A stretch of DNA of 64,000 bases. Source: Polyangiaceae bacterium (GTDB taxonomy: Bacteria > Myxococcota_A > Polyangia > Polyangiales > Polyangiaceae). Positions 60,131 through 64,000 of the stretch are shown here, one piece after another (positions within the stretch are counted from its first letter, which is position 1; every line of letters starts with the position of its first letter). The stretch lies in assembly GCA_016712345.1 (NCBI GenBank), contig JADJRH010000011.1, positions 186,001 through 250,000 of the forward strand, in the 5' to 3' direction. The translations under genes were made by a program, and so were the position numbers. A model generated the notes under the pieces. It saw only the letters and a list, made by a program, of their open reading frames with translations, was not told the DNA's origin and did no database searches.

Positions 60131-62321
60131 GGCCCACGGCCATCACGTGCACCATCCACACAACCGCATCACATTTGCAGGCAGGAAGAAGCGTATGGCA
60201 TCGAGCAAAGCCAAGAGTGGAATCAACCCAAAACCCGACAAAGCTGGGCCGCCCGCGGACGATTCAAGTCTGGACAGTTTTTTTGAAGATGGGTCGGACG
60301 GCCAGACACCTACCCAACCCGGAACGATCCACGAAAAACCGCGCGAGCCCATTCGGGTTACCACATCCCCAACCCCTTCCACTCAATTTCGAGGTCGAGT
60401 TGTCATTCAAGACGGGGCGGCATACCTTACCTCTGGAGGGCTTCGGGTAGAAATTCTTCCCTCCGATGACGTGCCCCACAATCTCGAAAGCGAACGTAGA
60501 AAAGCCGCAAAACTGTTTTCCACCTACCATCAAAAAGACGTCACCGTCGCCGGCATTCAAGTCGGAGGTTACCTATTGTCCGCAAAGGTATCGGGCAGAG
60601 TGGCTCCACTTGTCTCGGAGTACAAAGGTGGAACCAAACGCGAAGGGTTTAAACGCGTTTCTGAAGCCGTTCGTGAATGTGAACAGGATCTCCTTCAAAA
60701 TCCAAATGTCATTTCTGTAAAACCCGGATTCAAATTCAAAGACGGGTGGATCACGAGTCAACCCGCCGTTGTGGTTACCGTTCGCCGCAAACAGCCCCGG
60801 AATGAACTTGCGAAGGAAGATCTCCTACCCATTGAGATCGGCGGTATCCCAGTGGATGTTCGGCCCGCCTCGCCCGAAGAACTACGCTCACATCTTGCCG
60901 GCGAATCGGGCGCTCTCGACACCGAAAGTGCTTTTATCCCCGGATGGGAGCTTCGCGGTTCCGAGGCCGAGTCTTCGGCGCTCACTATTGAAACCGATGA
61001 GTACATCCCGCCCGACAACGCGTCGCTCGAACCGGTTACCGGCAACATGGCGGTCACCTGTTATGTGAGCCCCGACCGCGGGTTTCCCACCCTGCGTGAA
61101 GCCTTGCAAACCACCCGCGATCGCCTCACCATTGCCATGTACGACTTTACCGCGCCCCACGTGCTTGAAGCGGTGAAAAGCGCATTGAGTCAGAGCACGG
61201 GCGGGTTGACGTTGGTGCTCGACCCCAAAGTGAGCTTGCCCACTCCAAACGATGTCCATAGCACCAAAGCCGGCGATTATACAGAAGAGCAGGTTATTGA
61301 AGACCTCCACAATTTTCTTGGGGACGAATGGTTTCAATACAGGTGGGCGGCCGTTAAGTACAAAGACAAAACAAGCGGTGGAATCTACCCGAGCGCCTAC
61401 CATATCAAAGTCTGCGTTATCGACGGGCGCACTGTCCAGTTTTCAAGCGGAAACTGGCAAACTTCAAACCTACCCAACGTTGATTGCACCGGTCCCGACT
61501 CCGGTCGAACGGACGTGCTTGGCAAATACAACCGTGAATGGCACGCTATTATTGAACACGCGGGGCTCGCTCAAACGTTTGAAAAGTTCATTCAACACGA
61601 CTTTGAGCAGGCGTCCCAATATCAATCCGCACCTGAAGCCGCGGAAGATCTGCCCGACTTGTTTGTGCCCACATCGCTTTTGCTCGATGCCGAGCGAGGT
61701 GAGTTGCCCACCTATTTTGCCCCCAAACGCTTCGTTTTCAGAGGTCGCAACAAACTCACAGTTAAACCTCTGCTCACGCCTGACAACTTTGCGGGTTCGG
61801 TTGCCGATGAGTTGGAAAAGGCCGAAAGCGCCATTCTGTTTCAGAATCAGTCGCTCTCAATATCAAAATACCCCCGTGCCGAGTTCGTTCGCTTGGTTGA
61901 GCTTTTGCAAAAGAAGCAGGCGCAAGGGCTCGACGTGCGTATCATCTTCCGATCGTTTCACTCCGCTAGCGATCGTGACGCCCTGACCGCTCTTCAAGAT
62001 CGCGGCTTTGACATGAAACGCGTCAAACTCCAGAAAAACTGCCACACCAAAGGCATTCTCATTGACGACAAGGTGACCATCGTTGGCAGTCACAATTGGA
62101 CAAGTCAGGGCACGACCGAAAATCGCGATGCGAGTTTCATTTTTTATAGTTCTCAAATCACCGCTTATTACAAGGCTCTTTTTGAGCATGATTGGAGCGT
62201 TTTGGCCAAAGCCAAAGTCATGTCTGAAGACCCTGAAATGGCGCCGCTCCTGGCAGAACCGGGCGCCTCACCTCCACCCGGTTATGTGCGCATGCGGTGG
62301 GAACATTTCTATACTGACTAA
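60123..62321 (+). CDS. Phospholipase D superfamily protein with two HKD motifs
   Basis: A 732-aa protein. An N-terminal region of about 150 residues is low-complexity. Residues about 150-290 contain IEIGGIPVDVRP, a short motif common in protease-associated bacterial proteins. Two PLD half-domains follow: HKD1 in YHIKVCVIDG (His427) followed by FSSGNWQTSN, and HKD2 in CHTKGILIDDKVTIVGSHN (His641) followed by WTSQGT. Both are complete, so phosphodiesterase or nuclease/lipase activity is expected. Start ATG 60123 overlaps the protease stop; ATG 60195 with an AGGAAG site is an alternative. No signal peptide. The convergent downstream gene overlaps its stop by four bases. Confidence 0.8.
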   Translation: MVRAHGHHVHHPHNRITFAGRKKRMASSKAKSGINPKPDKAGPPADDSSLDSFFEDGSDGQTPTQPGTIHEKPREPIRVTTSPTPSTQFRGRVVIQDGAAYLTSGGLRVEILPSDDVPHNLESERRKAAKLFSTYHQKDVTVAGIQVGGYLLSAKVSGRVAPLVSEYKGGTKREGFKRVSEAVRECEQDLLQNPNVISVKPGFKFKDGWITSQPAVVVTVRRKQPRNELAKEDLLPIEIGGIPVDVRPASPEELRSHLAGESGALDTESAFIPGWELRGSEAESSALTIETDEYIPPDNASLEPVTGNMAVTCYVSPDRGFPTLREALQTTRDRLTIAMYDFTAPHVLEAVKSALSQSTGGLTLVLDPKVSLPTPNDVHSTKAGDYTEEQVIEDLHNFLGDEWFQYRWAAVKYKDKTSGGIYPSAYHIKVCVIDGRTVQFSSGNWQTSNLPNVDCTGPDSGRTDVLGKYNREWHAIIEHAGLAQTFEKFIQHDFEQASQYQSAPEAAEDLPDLFVPTSLLLDAERGELPTYFAPKRFVFRGRNKLTVKPLLTPDNFAGSVADELEKAESAILFQNQSLSISKYPRAEFVRLVELLQKKQAQGLDVRIIFRSFHSASDRDALTALQDRGFDMKRVKLQKNCHTKGILIDDKVTIVGSHNWTSQGTTENRDASFIFYSSQITAYYKALFEHDWSVLAKAKVMSEDPEMAPLLAEPGASPPPGYVRMRWEHFYTD

Positions 62322-63082
62322 TGAGGTTCGTCCTGAACTAACTTTGCCGCGTCGGCAAGGGCGCTCAACATGTCGGCCGATGAAGTGATCTTCCCTTCCC
62401 ACTTGTCGAATTTTGACTTGGCGCCGGCAAAACCCATTTGAGCATCGGCCCCCGAGCCGGTCACCGCCACGCGCGTGTTGAGCGCCGGAATCCACAAAAA
62501 GTACACCTGCTCTCGTCGCCGCTTGGCCTGCTTTGCAAAGTCGCTTTGTGATGTAACCGCTTTTTTGGCCGCCTTCGGCCGTCCGAGCTGTGTGGGCGCA
62601 AAGCCCTCTTTGACTTTTTCAACCCACACCTGACACTTTGTTTGTTCACCGGCCAGCACCGGGTAGATCCAATGGGTAACCTCCGGTGCAACCGATTCTA
62701 CGGGGGCGCCGGCCTTATACGCTTTCAGTGCGCTCAGTCTCACGAAGCGTTGTTCCACAGGCGTACCGAGCGTGGCACTCTGCGCTTCTGCCCCCGAGGC
62801 AAACCCCAACTCGGTGGCAGTTTCATCGTCAACCAACCCTTTCAAGCGCAAAAGCCCCTCGTCTGCCGCTTTTTGCGGTGTTGGAAACGTGGGAGACTTT
62901 TCTACCGTTGTAGAGGACGTTGTGGTTCCACTGGCTGTGGGTATACCCGACCCGGACGAAGAGCCGGTGGGCCCCGGCTCAATCGGTCCGCAACAACCCT
63001 CACAACCGGCAAAGGCTGGGGCAGTAGCCAAAAATCCGAGGAGCACCGCCGCAATGGTGGGCATTTTTGCATGCGTTTTCAT
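62318..63082 (-). CDS. Exported protein, function unknown, in protease operon
   Basis: A 254-aa product with a signal peptide (MPTIAAVLLGFLATAPAFAG) followed by a Cys-rich CEGCCGP and a Ser/Thr/Gly linker. The rest (about 70-250) is Lys- and Ala-rich with hydrophobic strands (SPTFPTPQKAADEGLLRL, YFLWIPALNTRVAVTGSG). I do not recognise a family. ATG 63082 overlaps the papain-like gene stop by four bases. Co-expression with that gene suggests it is a substrate, inhibitor or partner. Confidence 0.65.
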   Translation of the reverse strand: MKTHAKMPTIAAVLLGFLATAPAFAGCEGCCGPIEPGPTGSSSGSGIPTASGTTTSSTTVEKSPTFPTPQKAADEGLLRLKGLVDDETATELGFASGAEAQSATLGTPVEQRFVRLSALKAYKAGAPVESVAPEVTHWIYPVLAGEQTKCQVWVEKVKEGFAPTQLGRPKAAKKAVTSQSDFAKQAKRRREQVYFLWIPALNTRVAVTGSGADAQMGFAGAKSKFDKWEGKITSSADMLSALADAAKLVQDEPH

Positions 63083-63705
63083 TCGCCCACCACCTTGACG
63101 TTGTAATCGTCGCGCCAGTGAGTGTGGTACTCCCCTTCCACATAGGTTGGATAGTCCAACCAAAACACATCCCCCTCGTCCACCGGGTCGGGATCGTACA
63201 CATACACCCAGTTTCCGTAGCCTGAATATACTTTGTACTTGGCGGCCACCATCATGTGTCCACCCCCACCTTCCCAATGCCACGAAAAGGCGATGGGTGA
63301 CCTGACGCACCCAATTTGATTGCGCAGTTCATCCCAAGTCAAAGCGCGATCGTTTGTTGTTGAACTGGCAGAAAATCCGCACCATCCCCAGTCTACAAAA
63401 CCGCCCATTTCACAGTTACCCGCGCCCTGTGAGCAGCAGCGATTGGTGCACAGGTTGCACTTTCTGCTGAGTTGAGCGCATTGTGTACACCTCGATCCGC
63501 GTTTTGCCGTGATCATTTCACCCACGGCGGCCCAACATGAAAGCTCGTTGATCTGAGGAATGAGCGACAGTGTGCCCACGCTCGCAGATGAAACAGAGGG
63601 TACACAGGTTTGGGCCAAGCCTTTTTCTACCGTCAGAAACAACGTTAGAAACGCCGAGGCGCCCACTACCCATCCCATACCGCCGGGCCACTTTCCCATG
63701 TTCAC
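63079..63705 (-). CDS. Exported papain-like (C39-type) cysteine protease
   Basis: A 208-aa product. An N-terminal hydrophobic segment ends in EKGLAQ, a signal peptide. The papain-like triad is visible: Cys57 in INELSCWAAVGEMIT, His150 in GGGGHMMVAAKY and Asp171 in VYVYDPDPVD. A Cys-rich insert (residues about 72-98: CTQCAQLSRKCNLCTNRCC) is unusual and may be held by disulphides or a metal. The family resembles bacterial C39-like/AvrRpt2-type proteases. It overlaps its neighbour genes by four bases on both sides, so three genes form one operon. Confidence 0.8.
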   Translation of the reverse strand: MNMGKWPGGMGWVVGASAFLTLFLTVEKGLAQTCVPSVSSASVGTLSLIPQINELSCWAAVGEMITAKRGSRCTQCAQLSRKCNLCTNRCCSQGAGNCEMGGFVDWGWCGFSASSTTNDRALTWDELRNQIGCVRSPIAFSWHWEGGGGHMMVAAKYKVYSGYGNWVYVYDPDPVDEGDVFWLDYPTYVEGEYHTHWRDDYNVKVVGE

Positions 63706-64000
63706 ATTCCCTGCTTTTTCCAGGTTAGAAGCTGCTCAAAAATCGGTTTGATAATCCGTACTGCTTGGTTAAACGCCGGCCCGCCCGAGGTATGAATGGC
63801 AACCGCGTATCGTTTCCCTTCATGGGTTGTCCACACCGGGCTTCCGCTCTGACCTCCCCATGTATCGGTTTGATAACGAACGAAGTGGGAATGGAGCTGT
63901 TTTACCCTTCGCGCATGTTGGTAGGGCCACGTTCCATTTTCGCAATCGCGCGGGTAACCTGACACAGTCAGTTCTTTTTTTATCAAAAGAGTATCCGAAA
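63702..64000 (-). CDS. Trypsin-like serine protease, C-terminal part (runs off the window)
   Basis: The last about 98 residues of a protease whose frame is open to the window edge. It holds the nucleophile Ser in TDTWGGQSGSPVWTTHEG, and the final helix AFNQAVRIIKPIFEQLLTWK. The His and Asp of the triad must lie upstream. A TTG at 63986 lies inside the protein and is not a likely start. Its stop overlaps the papain-like gene start by four bases. Confidence 0.8.
   Translation of the reverse strand, partial: SDTLLIKKELTVSGYPRDCENGTWPYQHARRVKQLHSHFVRYQTDTWGGQSGSPVWTTHEGKRYAVAIHTSGGPAFNQAVRIIKPIFEQLLTWKKQGM

Overview
This 64 kb GC-rich window most likely comes from a Myxococcota bacterium, probably a Polyangia-type genome. 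The support is eukaryote-like Ser/Thr kinases, a Gly-Ser-Gly-rich DUF4397 lipoprotein, a DUF2330 protein with a C-terminal hydrophobic/Arg tail, many exported low-complexity proteins, and type VI secretion (T6SS) accessory genes of the DUF2169/DUF4150/DUF6484 kind. I saw no rRNA, tRNA or CRISPR array. The lineage is inferred from gene content only.

Layout. 0-8.7 kb is mostly housekeeping and signalling: ppk1, panC, tmk, a kinase-receiver fusion, a CheY-like protein, a thioesterase and an alpha/beta hydrolase. 8.8-15.5 kb is a tight three-gene plus-strand operon that I consider the most interesting part. It encodes a small P-loop NTPase, a 1512-aa STAND-type NTPase carrying a TIR-like domain, an effector-associated-domain (EAD)-like segment and a degenerate trypsin fold, and a 329-aa EAD-like plus intact trypsin-like protease. 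It looks like an NTP-dependent biological-conflict (anti-phage or cell-suicide) system. It is followed by two oppositely oriented tandem-repeat arrays (15.5-16.1 kb) and a convergent Tae4-like T6SS amidase. 17-27.7 kb holds adenine deaminase, a kinase and exported or lipoprotein genes, including a multihaem cytochrome. 27.7-39.7 kb is a T6SS effector island: VgrG, DUF2169 adaptor, degenerate ketoacyl-synthase-like protein, DUF4150 PAAR-like/GHH nuclease toxin, beta-propeller candidate immunity protein, HEAT-like TIGR02270 protein, DUF6484 protein and a second DUF2169 protein. No T6SS core genes are present. 39.7-59 kb holds a family B DNA polymerase, a DUF2330 protein, gatCA, an adenylate cyclase, a NAGPA-like protein, a pabA/trpG-type amidotransferase and map. 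59.1-64 kb is a second protease-rich cluster: trypsin-like protease + phospholipase D, then convergent minus-strand genes for an exported protein, a papain-like protease and another trypsin-like protease that runs off the window.

Two window-scale signals stand out. The palindrome GTGTACAC occurs at least 21 times, in all reading frames, where fewer than one is expected by chance. TCTACCC/GGGTAGA occurs about 50 times, is missing from 1-6.8 kb and is nearly absent from 50.3-59.6 kb. Four genes (DUF4397 lipoprotein, cytochrome, second DUF2169 protein, SUMF1-fold lipoprotein) each need exactly one single-base frameshift to give a sensible protein. That suggests residual sequencing indels, or in one case a possible slippery site.
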